The notes beneath the pieces are model-generated. The model was not told where the DNA came from. It saw nothing but the letters and a program-made list of their open reading frames with translations, and made no database searches. Of a stretch of DNA of 64,000 nucleotides, positions 20,984 to 32,673 are shown piece after piece; position 1 is the stretch's first letter; every line of letters starts with the position of its first letter. A program made the position numbers and the translations under genes. The DNA comes from Craterostigma plantagineum. Its lineage: Eukaryota; Streptophyta; Magnoliopsida; Lamiales; Linderniaceae. Where the stretch lies: NCBI GenBank assembly GCA_027422505.1, contig JAPQWV010000305.1, positions 310,001 to 374,000 of the forward strand. Reading direction: 5' to 3'.

Positions 20984-23308
20984 TCACCAGAAACCTTCTT
21001 TCGCCATTTTCAGAAAGTTGCATAGAGTGATGTTTGGTATATTATCTTTGGAACCATTTTGCTTCTTCCTTATCCTCGTCACCTTAAAGGCTTCGCTGCC
21101 GCCCTTAGACTCTTTGGCGGTGACTGAAACTAAGTTGTAGAACTGCCAAAATCGGAGCAATGTTAAGAGTAGCTTTAGAGCATCTCCAACGCACCGCATA
21201 AAAATACAGGTAATATTACACAATAATACAGTTGTTACAGTGCTTTTACTCCAACCCATAAACTTTATTTTCTCCACTAGTTTTCACTCCAACCCATTAA
21301 CTCTATTTTTACACTAAAAATCAAATTCATATATATTACTATCATAATTGACTTATTAAACTTTATTATATAAAATTAAAAAGTCAATGTATTTTAATTA
21401 TTAATATTTAAAAATTAAATAAATGATAAAATTAGCATATTATTTAAGTTTAATTTTATTATATTAAATACAATTATATTATTTTCAATTTTATTTGTAT
21501 TATAATAGTGTATCAAATATTTAAATATAATAAAATATGTATTATTAAAGTAAATATAATAAATAGAAATTGAAACTCTATTTTTGTGTAAAAATTGTGC
21601 GTACTCTAGATCTGGAGTTTCTCTGCTGATCAACACAATATTTGTGTTAAATATAGAGTCCCATTGGAATAGAATCGTACTCTATTTTTGTGTTTTACAC
21701 AAAACTAAAGTACCCGTTGGAGATGCTCTTAGTGAGCTAATATAACGGCTTAATTATTTTATTTGTAGTCCTGTACTGTATAGTGACAATTTAAAGAAAA
21801 TAAAATTTAGGAACAAGTTTCGATTGAAGCAACTTGAAGACACGTGTTGCAATTTGAGGACAAAAGTTTTAAAGTTGAAACAATTGGACGAGTAAATTTC
21901 AAAAGGAATTTTACATGGCCTTAGATGTCGATGTGGGAGGTTGAAATGACACGAATCGTTGCCACATCAACAGGCGCCCCCATAAAGTGAAGTAATTGTT
22001 GCTTCGATTTTGAGACTTGTCTTAGAAATGCCACTAATCTAAGCGCCTCATGCTTTCACTTTTTAGACATTGTTTTGAAATTGCGACACTTATAATTTTC
22101 TTTCGTGTCGACTCGGTGTCGGTTTAGAATATATACCTCGCAAACACCGTGGAGTAACAATCGATGGAAAGGATCTCGAACATTTAGCACCAGGACATCG
22201 TCTCGACTCTCTTTCTCGACAAAAGAGCGCACGTGCTCCTGATATTTCAGCAGTTGTCGAGAAGAAGAAATCGTAAATGTTGGAATAACTTTAGTTGAAA
22301 GAAAAAAATTAAGACTTTGCACCTCCAAAGTTCTTACTTCGTATCCGTTAATGAGGTCCAAAAGTAGACAACGACGAAGTGCATCTCTCGTTCTGCTATT
22401 TATACGGTGCCAAGCTGAGAGTACAGCAACTTTATCAGCGTTGAGGCCATCTTTCTGCTTCGTCGACGATCCTCCGAGGGACACCATCATAGCTGCCTAC
22501 AACACAACGTAAAAGTTTCGAAATAAAAACTAAATATTACTCGTTGTCCAAGTTGGAAAAATACTAAAAGAACTAACTAACCTCCTTGTCCATGTCTATG
22601 TTTCTGAAACTATCCCATTCTCCCGTGTTAGTCATGAAAATACCGAAGGAGGAGCTTCCTCGCCTGTAACATATCAAACGACTGAATATCATCAGTTTAT
22701 GCTACTGAACGATGTAGAAACGCGTGAGAATCTGTGAAAGAAAGGGTGTCGAGAGAGAGTATTCGACAAAAGTGAATCTACAGAAGTACAGATGTCTATG
22801 AATAATTTTATAGCTCTCCCAAATGGTTTGCTTTATTACCCCATGGTGGAGGAGCGAACAGCCCACGAATCTCATCGGCGTCCAAACGAGGAACGAGCTC
22901 CATTAACAAACGATCGTTTAACCATCTTCGAGATCTTCGGTTGCTCACCTAAAAGACAGAGAGCAAAACTAAGTAAGAGGATTTTTGGGCAAGGACCATC
23001 TTCAGGTAGACTGAGGTATCATTGAAGCTAAACCCTTGCAATAGATTTTTTAATATAATCTTCAAAGTTCATATTAGATAGACAACCTTTTTAAAGCTGG
23101 AACAACTTACAGCTGTTCTTTTCTTCAAAGTTGAGCTAGAATTCATCATTTCTAAACTAGTTGAACAGTTCCCTTACTTTACAGAAGTAAGAGTCTGAAA
23201 CAAAGGTAAAACAGATCAAGAAATTACTTTTCCAGCCAAACCCTCTAAAAACTCGATCTTTTTCTCAATCAGTGAACCCCTAGATTTCAGGTTCTGACCT
23301 GCGACCAT
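20984..23308 (-). CDS. R3H-domain nucleic-acid-binding protein
   Basis: R3H domains bind single-stranded nucleic acids. Six exons on the minus strand join in phase: 23308-23228, 22948-22840, 22658-22582, 22496-22338, 22238-22137 and 21142-20984, giving 228 residues. The product starts MVAGQNLKSRGSLIEKK. The motif R-x3-H lies at residues 168-172 in PFHRLLLHGVCE, spliced directly to FYNLVSVT in the last exon. The N-terminal blocks LLMELVPRLDADEIRGLFAP and TNTGEWDSFRNIDMDKE are typical, as I remember them, of a small plant R3H family. The exon 3 acceptor was chosen at 22658 because the one 5 bp upstream would bring in a stop. The last intron (994 bp) holds a 551-bp MITE. The specific target is unknown. 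Confidence 0.9.
21178..21728. mobile_element. PIF/Harbinger-type (Tourist-like) MITE in the last R3H intron
   Basis: The termini GAGCATCTCCAACG and CGTTGGAGATGCTC are inverted repeats, flanked by the 3-bp duplication TTA at 21175-21177 and 21729-21731. The 551-bp interior is AT-rich and non-coding. It lies wholly within the intron between exons 5 and 6 of the R3H gene. Confidence 0.85.
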
Positions 23309-23721
23309 TTGGCGAAATGGGGAGAAAAAAAGATTTCTTTCAGGGCTTGTGAATCGATTGATTCGTAGGTAAGGAAAACCTCATGCTAAGAAATCGAACC
23401 TTTGAAATCGTCGAACAAGGATGCATACATGATTCGATCTTCCTCTGTCTGCAAAATACTAGCAGTGGCCATGGTTGTCTTGGTGAATTGATTGCTGGCG
23501 AAACACTTGAGAGATTTAGGGAGCTGAAAATTGTGTTTAAGGCAAGAGAAAAGGTGATTTGCAAATGCGAGGACCAAACAGGGCCTTAGAATTTGTAAGA
23601 GAAGATTAAGGATTGGGGATGGGGATGGAATATAAGAATATTCTAATTTCCTTGCAGCCCAAGAACTTGGTTGTTTGTATTCAGACCCCAATTGCGAAAA
23701 GTACAACTGTCCACCCTAAAA

Positions 23722-24199
23722 TAGGGTTGCAAACGAACCAAAATGGTTCGATTCGCAATTCGATTCGAAATTTTAATATTCGAATTCGAATATTTAGAAT
23801 ACGAACACGAAATCACAGTATTCGATTCGAATGTTAACCCGAATTATTCGATTCGAATAATATAACATAAAATATAGTATAATTAATATATATTCACATA
23901 TAATATATGATAACTCACTAAAAAATTTAAAACTAATATTTATATTCAATATATGTTTATATAATTTATTATAATTCAATATACATTTTAAACATAATAT
24001 TGTTTATGTTTTATTAAATAAAAAATGAAAGATGACTTTGAATATAATATTCGATATTCGATTCGAATATTCGATAAAATATTCGAATTCGAATAAGGAT
24101 CGATTTCATTATTCGATTAAATATTCGAGTATTCTTATTCGTATTCGATCGAATAGAATATTGCGGTATTCGACTCGATTCGATTCGTTTGCAACCCTA
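23722..24199. mobile_element. Non-autonomous hAT MITE, 478 bp
   Basis: Inverted termini TAGGGTTGCAAACGAA and TTCGTTTGCAACCCTA (the right end read inward gives the same word) are flanked by an exact 8-bp duplication CCCTAAAA at 23714-23721 and 24200-24207. The interior is dominated by ATTCGAAT-type palindromes near both ends. It lies about 410 bp upstream of the R3H start codon. Confidence 0.92.
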
Positions 24200-24234
24200 C
24201 CCTAAAAGATAATTGCCAGCACGTGATATTTAAC

Positions 24235-25713
24235 AATCAACACCTCCAATATATTTGTATTTCATTTTTGACCCAAATACTTATAAAATCAATATATATC
24301 ATATCTTGGAGGATGTTTTCTTTTTTCTAAAAATCGGTGGATGTTCGAACATTTCAAAATACGGTAGTATATATTATACGGGGAGATGTTCATCGTTTTC
24401 CATCATAAAAATTATGAACTTAGATTCATCTTCAGAAGATTATATGCATATATGTTTTTATTCACTATTTATTACTTGGAACTGACTACATAATCTTAGT
24501 CGTATTATTAATGACGAAGTTATAACTTTGTCAAGGAAGTATTATTGATTCATTTTTTAATTAACCCTTATAATTTAGAAATGTAAGGTTAAAGAAAGCA
24601 TGATGACTACTGTTGCTTTGTCGCCCATGACAATGCGAACCGTAATCACAGCGCATCACATCAGAGCAGATCGTACGCACTCGCTCACATGTATTTGCGG
24701 CTCCTTCGCATTTCTCGCATTTCATCGATCATCATTCACAAACCCTAGCGAGAGAGTGAGAGACGAACCGGCAGCGACACTGCTGCAATTCCACGGATTT
24801 TCTTGCATTTCTCGAATCGATTGCTTGCAAGTGATTGTTCCGTTTTCTATTTTCGACGTGCCAGCGCTCTCGAAGTATCATCTGTGTGTCTTTTTTGAAT
24901 AGGTTTTATGTGAAAATTCTATTCGTTTATGATCCTTGCTTGGTTCAAGTATGTTGATATATTCATGCTTTATTACGTTTCAGGAAGATAAAAAATTATC
25001 GTATTCGCTTAACGCCGGCATTTCGAAAAACTAGTACGGCCGAGTTTGTGACTGATCCATGTGCCTGATCAGCGACCAGAAGTTGTAACTCACGGCGTCT
25101 AAAATGAAACAAAGTAATATGAAAGATTAGGCATATGGTAAATCGTAAAGATATCTTATATATGTTTTACATAATATGTTTACTACCTCCGTCACATTAA
25201 TTTTATCACATTTTGCCATTTCGGACGTCCCACTAATTTTATCACATTTCCTTTTTTAGTAAAAAATTATCACAAACAATCAATAAAATAATATTAAATA
25301 TTCTTAAAAGACGTGTCAAAATACACACTTTATTACCTTTTCATTATACTATATTAATATAATAATACCACCTTAATATCCGTGCCCACCAATACATGTG
25401 ATAAAAATAACGAGACGGAGGTAGTATTATATACTTGAAAATTGCATATTGTAAATAATGAAGAAACAATAAATTTAGATCAAAGTATACATTGAAATCA
25501 TAAGAAACGTCTAGTTCTTTGTATAATCGCTAAAATATTTTTCTATTCATTTTTAACATATTTATTTCATATTGTTATCAATGACAAAATGATACATTGT
25601 AACGTAGAAATCGATGAATAAATTTAAAAAACAATAATAAGTAGTTTCTAGTCCTTGGTCTAATGTTCAAAATCTCTTATATACGTTTTATAAAGATTTT
25701 ATTACATAGATAT
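24235..25713. repeat. Tandem unit, copy 1 (about 1.24 kb plus a MITE)
   Basis: This copy aligns by eye with 25714-26428 joined to 48034-48480, and in part with 48481-49190. It contains a promoter or leader-like stretch near 24640-24790, including ACAAACCCTAGCGAGAGAG, but no recognisable protein. Without the Stowaway insertion at 25183-25424 the unit is about 1.24 kb. Confidence 0.8.
25183..25424. mobile_element. Stowaway-type MITE, 242 bp, in tandem copy 1
   Basis: Inverted termini CTACCTCCGTC and GACGGAGGTAG are flanked by TA at 25181-25182 and 25425-25426. The corresponding place in tandem copies 2 and 3 (near 48268 and 48888) reads ATGTTTATTATATAC with a single TA, which is the empty site. 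Confidence 0.93.
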
Positions 25714-26428
25714 AATCAACACTTCCAGTATATTCGTCTTTCAATTTGACCCAAACACTTGTAAAATCAATATATATCGTATCTTGGAGGATGTTATTTT
25801 TTTTCGAAATATCGGTGGATGTTTGAACATTTCAAAATACGGTAGTATTTATTTATACGGGGAGATTTTCATCGTTTTCCATCATAAAAATTATGAACTT
25901 AGATTCGCTTCAGAAGATTATATGCATATATGTTTTTTATTCACTATTTATTACTTGGAACTGACTACATAAATCTTAGTCGTATTATTAATGACGAAGT
26001 TATAACTTTGTCAATGAAGTATTATTGATGCATTTTAATTTAATTAACCCTTATAATTTAGGAATGTAAGGTGAAAACGCATGATGACCACTGTTGCTTT
26101 GTCGCCCATGACAATGCGAACCGTCATCACAGCACAGCACATCAGAGCAGATCGTACACACTCGCTCACATTTATTTGTGGCTCCTTTCGCATTTCTCGC
26201 ATTTCATCGATCATCATTCACAAACCCTAGCGAGAGAGTGAGATACGAACCGCCGGTGATGCTGCTGCAATTCCACAAACTTTCTTACATTTCTTGAATC
26301 GGTTGCTTGCAAGTGATTGTTTCGTTTTCTATTTTTGATGCGCCAACGCTCTTGAAGTATCATCTGTGTGTCTTTTTTGAATATGTTTTATTTGAAAAAT
26401 TTGTTCGTTTATGATCCTTGCTAGGTTC
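25714..26428. repeat. Tandem unit, copy 2, left part
   Basis: This repeats the start of copy 1, including the CATGACAATGCGAACCGT and AAACCCTAGCGAGAGAG stretches. It is cut at GATCCTTGCTAGGTTC by the copia element and continues at 48034. Copy 1 reads without interruption through the same site, CTTGGTTCAAGTATG. Confidence 0.85.
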
Positions 26429-28178
26429 TGTTGGAACCCCAGGTGACCCGAGGCCTTGCACCGGACGCAGCTGAATTTAAAAAATTTTCCTGAGTTCCCC
26501 ATACGGTTTCCCTAGGATACTCGGTTAAATAAAGAAAACGCACGTAGCTCACGAACCGTGCCGAAGAGAGTCACGCCGACCCCCGTGATGTGCCGTAAAC
26601 CTACACCACCCCAAGGATGGCTATGGTGTGGAGTATTGTGTAGAGATGTGTATTTGTATGTGTGATTTCAAAAACTCACAACACTTAGGATTTTCTTAAA
26701 GATCACCCTAAATGCTCTAGCTTCTCTCTAAAACCTCTAAGATAGCCTGAGAAAGAGCATGGAATCATACTTAGATGAAATTAGCTCAAAGCCTAATAAT
26801 AAAATTCCATTTTCAACCTTGAAAATAATTTTAACCTTAATTAAATGAGATCATATCCTACATGACTCATTTCTTGTTTGATTCATCTGAATTATGTCAT
26901 CTAATGACTAGACATTATCCCACAAGTCTAACAAAAGAACAAGGAACGAAATTGGATTTGATTTGGATCAAATTTGACCAAAAAACTGTCGGTCACGGCC
27001 TCTAACAGCGGCCTTCACGGCTTGGGACAAGTCCGTCATGGCCGTGACACTGTCTGGGCGTAAAATGAGCTCACTGCCGTGTGTCACGGCCACGTGCAAA
27101 GGTTGTCACGGCCGTGACTGCCCTGACAGCTTTGCGGCAGTTTTGTATTTCGATCCGATCGAGGGGTAAACGATGTCCGATGGACTTGAAATTTTAACCA
27201 TAGTTACAATAATCACCAATCTTGATTCTGACCAAAGGGATTCCCAATCCGAGGTGTATATTGTGAGATATGAATTTTTGAAGCTGTTGCTACTTTTCAG
27301 GCGGGCTTCATAGGCGTGACGAGCCTTGCTCGTGGCTGTGAACCCTATTTCCGGTCCATTCTTCATCCTTTCATTCCGGGAATCCAAGTCCATATAATTA
27401 TAGTTTCTAAAACTTATTTTTAGCATTTTATAACGTCTCTAAGACAGTTAAATTAATTTACATCTCATATTAGTTAGCCACTATCACAGTGATCATTTGA
27501 AGCCCAACTCTCTTGGTTCGTCTCAACCCGGCAAGGGAGGAATCCAAGAATTCAGTAAGCGCCTAGCCAATCCTGCGGTACCGAATAGATCCCGTGTTGA
27601 GTACGATCTTCGATCTACGAACCAATTATAGATTATCGTCGTACGTATAGACCCTTCACATATGTCCCGTTCGAGTGAGAGTCATGGTTACGTCAAACTC
27701 ACTAGACTCGACTCTATGACTAATTCGTGACTGGCAAAATTACTAAACTGCTCTCCACGTCCCACATGAGTCAGTTTATAGCTTCGGCCGAAGACTTTGT
27801 AATTTTCCATCCCCGAACATGCATAGGACATTTATCTCGGTTACTAACGAGACAGTGAATCCCTCACGATAGTCTAAGCACGGCAGCTACCCTTCGTTGT
27901 CAAGACCGCATGTCTCTGCGGACCCATGCTCGTTCCTGAACAAGGGGGACCTAGCAAACTAGTGACAAGTCAAGACCCCGAAGTCAGCTTAAGACCCTTC
28001 GGTCTAAGGTCCACGCACACTACTATAGTCAATCAATCGATCATTGACGCTACCCAGAGTAACGATAAGGCACATGTGATCGTCGATTGCGAGTCGTCTC
28101 CAAGTACAAGTTAATCCCCTAATTCAACTTATATCAACATTACGACCTCTCGCTTCCCAAGCGAATGGTTGGCACAAC
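26429..28178 (-). repeat. Copia 3' LTR, outer part
   Basis: This aligns with 45938 to about 47690 of the other LTR. It begins TGTTGGAACCCC and ends at the Athila target duplication ACAAC (28174-28178). It holds one exact GTCACGGCCGTGAC at 27105-27118 and degenerate neighbours. It continues at 39858-40223. Confidence 0.9.
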
Positions 28179-29580
28179 TGATCGACACGTAGTGAGTGAT
28201 GAAAGTGCGACAAGTGATAAAATAAAACGTAAACCTAATTACTATCACCAACGTGCGATAGGCAGTGAACCCATCGTTTGTAGTGCAGTAAAGTGAGTAA
28301 ACGAGTATCGAACACAAGGAATAAATCAAGTACTAGTAATGACCTAATCGACTCGATATTTAGCCTAAAGAAAATACGCAAATTGTTTGACGACTCAACC
28401 TAACAGACCACTCCTAATTCAATCAGAAATTCAAAGGACGCAACTAACTGATATGAGAGTTTTCAGATGATAAAGACGTGCTCGGGATTCGAATCCCGCT
28501 AGGTATTTACAGCTAAGACAATAAAATCGCTCCTAAGTGCTTAAGACTAAATCGCAGTAATTTCCTGCCCGCTTGCGAGTTTGCTGTCGCCCTAAACGCT
28601 CGCGGGAATCTAAAATTCACGAATTACTAACGCGAGGATCGAGTATTTGCTTTCGCCCTATACTCGAATCCTATCTTCTATGAACGGCCTAAACGTTATT
28701 TAGCTGTCGCCCTAAACGTTTTTCCAAGCAATCACTTTAACACATAGACATATTAAAGCAACGAAACATATTCATAGAACGATAAATAGTCAATAGCACA
28801 AAGTCACGATAATATATGTCTTAACTACGAATTATTCTAGTGTTCATCTAATCCCAAACACAACGGGATTTAGCTACTCATAATAAAGGGAAAAACTACG
28901 AAAGAATTGAAAGATAAAGCCGAAGAACTCATGATCTTTCCTACTGATGAATCTGGGGTGATCTCGGGGAAAGATCTTCGTTCTTCGTTAATTCGGCGTG
29001 GATTCTTCGTTGATCCGTCTCTTGCGCTCCGGGACGGGATTTCCTGTTCTTTTTGCCCTAATTTCGTCTCTGGACGATTGGGAATTGATCTCTGGTGAGT
29101 TGTGTCGTTTCTGGGTCGAATTTGGGCTTTTTATACTGATTCCCGAGTCGGTCACGACCTGGGACATGGGCCGTCACGGCCGTGACCATCATCGTCCGCG
29201 TCTCGTCACTTTCTGCCCCAGGTCACGGCCAAGTGCATTGACGGTCACGGCCGTGACCATGATCAGCGCACCTCTCTGCCTCGCGTCACGGCCAGACGCG
29301 TTAAGCGTCACGGCCGTGACCATCATCAGCGTCCCTCTCTATCGCGTACTGTCTCCCGTCACGGCCGTGACGCGTATTGCGTCTGGCCGTGACCGAGGGC
29401 AGTGTTGCCCATTTCGCTCCGTTTTGCCTCGTTTTCGCTCGTTTTCGCCCGAAACTCGTCCTAAGCTCCTTCAACAATCAAACAAGTGTAAATATATCGA
29501 ATAAATGCGTAATTTAATTGCTAAAGCTCTATTATACCCTGAATAAATATTACGATAAACGCATTGAAGTGCATTTATCA
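28179..29580 (-). repeat. Athila 3' LTR (1402 bp)
   Basis: It begins TGATCGACACGTAG and ends GTGCATTTATCA in window orientation. It has four exact copies of GTCACGGCCGTGAC at 29173, 29244, 29307 and 29358. It has 26 bp near 29425-29450 that are missing from the 5' LTR. Confidence 0.95.
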
Positions 29581-29592
29581 AACCTCCCCACA
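29581..29592 (-). other. Athila polypurine tract
   Basis: Read on the minus strand, GTGTGGGGAGGTT lies directly before the 3' LTR. Confidence 0.8.
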
Positions 29593-32500
29593 CTTAAGCA
29601 TTTGCTTGTCCTCAAGTAAATTAAAAATCAGGTAAGGCATCAAACTAGGATAACGGCACTATTGTTCGCAATTTATCATCAAAGCTAGAAAGCACAAAAG
29701 GAATCAAGCAAACAATCACGGACATTACACAAATGACTTGCACTCGTCGACCTGAATTTCCTTCGCACTGCTAATCGAGACTCATACCTCACAAGGATTC
29801 ACTCAATTCACTCAAGTGTACAGGCTAGTATATGATGAGTCGCTCAATTCGTGCACTAGACCAACCCTACCATAAACTTGCAAGTTAATCGCATTTCTAC
29901 TATTCAGCGGGCAAGTATAAATCTGAGGGTCTTTTTGGGGAACTGGTCAATTAATCATGAAATGGCAAGTATAGATAATGCACACTTAATCTCAGAGCTG
30001 GGACACATGATCGAAAATTATCAAAGAATACAGCATGATCAAACAGACAGTCACTCGTCCCAACATAAGACTCGACGTTCTCGCTCCAAAATCCTAGACT
30101 TTTCTGCTCGACCCTCTCAACTCAGTTCCCTTTCATTTTCTGCCCTCTCACCTCAGTTACGCTCTACTTTTGTGCACTGCCCTTATTCCCTAAAAACATC
30201 AAGGTTCGGCTTTTGTCGCAAAGAATACATCGTCACAGCGAATGCCGTGTACCTAGGGATACTTATTACCGAAACCTATATCTTGCCAAAGGGTTATGGG
30301 CAGGCTTGTGCAAGGAATCGGGTCATTTCAGAAAACGGTCAAGTAAGGGACGAGTCATTTCATGGATAGCAGAGAAGAACATCGAATCATACACTGAAAT
30401 AGTAACGCTCACGTTCGACTTCTGCTCTATTCTAATCAACTGGGGTTCACATACTCTCTGGAGGTTTATTTGGATCAGGGTTATTTCATACATACGGGGT
30501 AAGGGAGATTTGGCCCTGGACTTAATTTCTATTGCCCTCATCATTTTCACACTAACGCACCCAAATAGTTTCAACACGCATCAGACAGGCAAGTTCTAGA
30601 GAGATATAGACTAGGCACGTCACACAACCGAGAAAAATGAGCATAAGCTCGTCAGGCTCAAAGCTTTCGCACAAAACAGGGTTATGTGTACGGATCTCTC
30701 AAAACAGTGCTATATCTATTCAGGCAGACAAGATTCAATCGGTCATGCATATCCTAATTGCTTACAGAATTTCATAGAATGCAGACCAACTCGAGATAAG
30801 CGCAAACAATCATGCCTGATTCAGTAATTCATGCCTTTCCAACGAACTCAACGACTCACAGACATGTCATAAAAATTTAAAATTCCCCTCCCCACACTTA
30901 AGTCAGACGTTGTCCTCAACATAAAAATAAAAGGAAGGGGAAAAGTGTTAAAAAGAAGCGTGACTCCCCTGACGAATAAGGGACGTGCTCGTGAGGTAGT
31001 CGGTTTAGCGCGGGGCGGTCGTGTTGTTATCCGTTAAGCGTTGTAAGCCGTTATGCGTTTTCATGTGCTAGCTAGAGAGATAAATAGGCATAAAATAGAG
31101 TAGTCATAGATTAACTATAAACATAGTTATAAGCGTAGAGGTGGAAATAAATTCATAACACACGCGACTACTCAAACACGAAATGTCAATAAGAAGTAAA
31201 AGAAGAAATCCCTAAGGCGGCGGTGGCGGCGGCGGTGAGCGTTGCCTCGGGCGAAGGAGGTCTATCGATCGCCTGGACAGCTCGAGCGCTGGTCCATGGC
31301 TCGCAGCATTGTCGGCGGGGGCCCGCGTCGACTTGAGCGAGAGGGCGGGGCCGAGGCGGGGTCACGTGAGGTCGAGGGTCGACTTTTGCCCATAGTACCT
31401 GAAATAAACGATGTGAGCTAAAAAAAATAGTATGATAACAGCTCGACTCGACCAGAATTCGACGACGTAGTAATTCGCGTATGCAAACACATGAAAGGCT
31501 CAAATTGGCATTTTATCGAACACGTGGCGTGCAACCAAAATCACTTCATCCAAATCCAAAATTGAACATGCTAAAGCACCCAAATATATCATATTATGAA
31601 TCGAGGCTAATTAATATCATCAACGCAACGGAATGTACCAAATAATTTCAGAAATCCCCAATTTTGAAATTAGGGTTCATCGTAAAATCCCCAAAATTGA
31701 ACCACGAAATCATGTAATTAAGCACACCCAAAGCGTTCATAGCATATATCTAGCGATAAAGGGGCAATAGAAACAACAATTTAGAGCCAATTTAAAAAAT
31801 CCCCAATTTCGAAAATTAGGGTTCGTCAACGAATCATGAAATTCGTCTACTCATTAACGTAATCGAGCGATTTTCTAGCATCTGTGGCATATAATGAACG
31901 AATAAAAGCACATAGCATCCATGAATTAGCAAACACGGAGCATATGTACCGAATTTGAAGTTAATAGGGCGAAAATCATACCTTATGTGCTTAAGCAAAT
32001 TAAATGGGCGTGAGGGTTTATCTGTGGATGTCGCCGGAGTTGAGAGGACGCGGCGGTCGTGCGGCGATGTTGGTGGGGCGGAGGGTGGTGTTTAGGTGGT
32101 GAGGGAAGGGGGACGAGAGAGAGAGAAGAGAGGGAGAGAGATGGAGAAGAAAAAGGAAAAAACTGATTTTTTATAAGTAAAATCGATGGGGTCACGGCCG
32201 TGACCTATATAGGTCTTGGCCGTGACCCTTGACAGTGTGGGATTCTGCTGCCCGTCACGGCCGTGACGACTATGTCGTTGGCCGTGACGGCATCGGGCCT
32301 AATTTTTTTTTTTAGCCCCCAGATGTCACGGCCGTGACTGCTTAAGCAGTTGGCCGTGACGAGAGGCAGTGGATGCCTCTGCTCGGTGTCACGGCCGTGA
32401 CTGCTTAAGCAGTTGGCCGTGACATGGGGCAGAAGGCTCGATGAGAGCTCCTTCTGGGTCACGGCCGTGATGGCTTAAGCCTCTGGCCGTGACTCTTGGC

Positions 32501-32673
32501 AGTGTGCATCTGTATGTACGTCACGGCCGTGACTGCTTAAGCAGTTGGCCGTGACCGCCGAAAATAATAATATTTTTTTTTATTTTTTTTTCCTAAGACA
32601 TAAATAAAAATACCTGGGTTGCCTCCCAAGAGCGCTTACTTTACCGTCTTTAGCCGGACGTTTCGTTGATCGC
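29593..32673 (-). other. Athila 3' non-coding region
   Basis: About 3.1 kb between pol and the polypurine tract. No minus-strand frame exceeds about 105 codons and none resembles an envelope-like protein, although some Athila members carry one here. The part next to pol holds the palindrome array at 32191-32556. The remainder shows no feature that I can name. Confidence 0.6.
32191..32556. repeat. Regular array of GTCACGGCCGTGAC palindromes
   Basis: Five exact copies start at 32191, 32254, 32325, 32388 and 32520, and one with a single change starts at 32458. Spacing is 62-71 bp. Each is followed about 12 bp later by a half-site GGCCGTGAC. In four units a second palindrome, GCTTAAGC, lies between them. 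The unit can therefore form a large hairpin as DNA or RNA. Confidence 0.95.

Noticed and set aside
22056..22490. Single 144-codon minus frame as one R3H exon
   Set aside because: Reading straight through breaks the conserved sequence. A GT-AG intron at 22337-22239 restores it, and the end beyond 22137 is intronic.
23340..23706. Overlapping small frames upstream of the R3H start
   Set aside because: They lie in the expected 5' leader and promoter of the R3H gene and show no conserved sequence.
24600..24902. 100-codon frame in tandem copy 1 as a gene
   Set aside because: The frame is not kept in copy 2, and the sequence resembles a leader rather than a protein.
29878..30369. Plus-strand frame of 163 codons in the Athila 3' region, considered as an extra or envelope-like gene
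   Set aside because: It runs against the element, has no membrane segment or known domain, and no promoter is evident.
31186..31503. Minus-strand 105-codon frame, possible envelope-like remnant
   Set aside because: The composition is Pro/Arg-rich without signal peptide or transmembrane segment; low-complexity DNA explains it.
32191..32556. CRISPR-like array
   Set aside because: The genome is eukaryotic, the repeats are palindromes within a retrotransposon, and spacers are partly alike.
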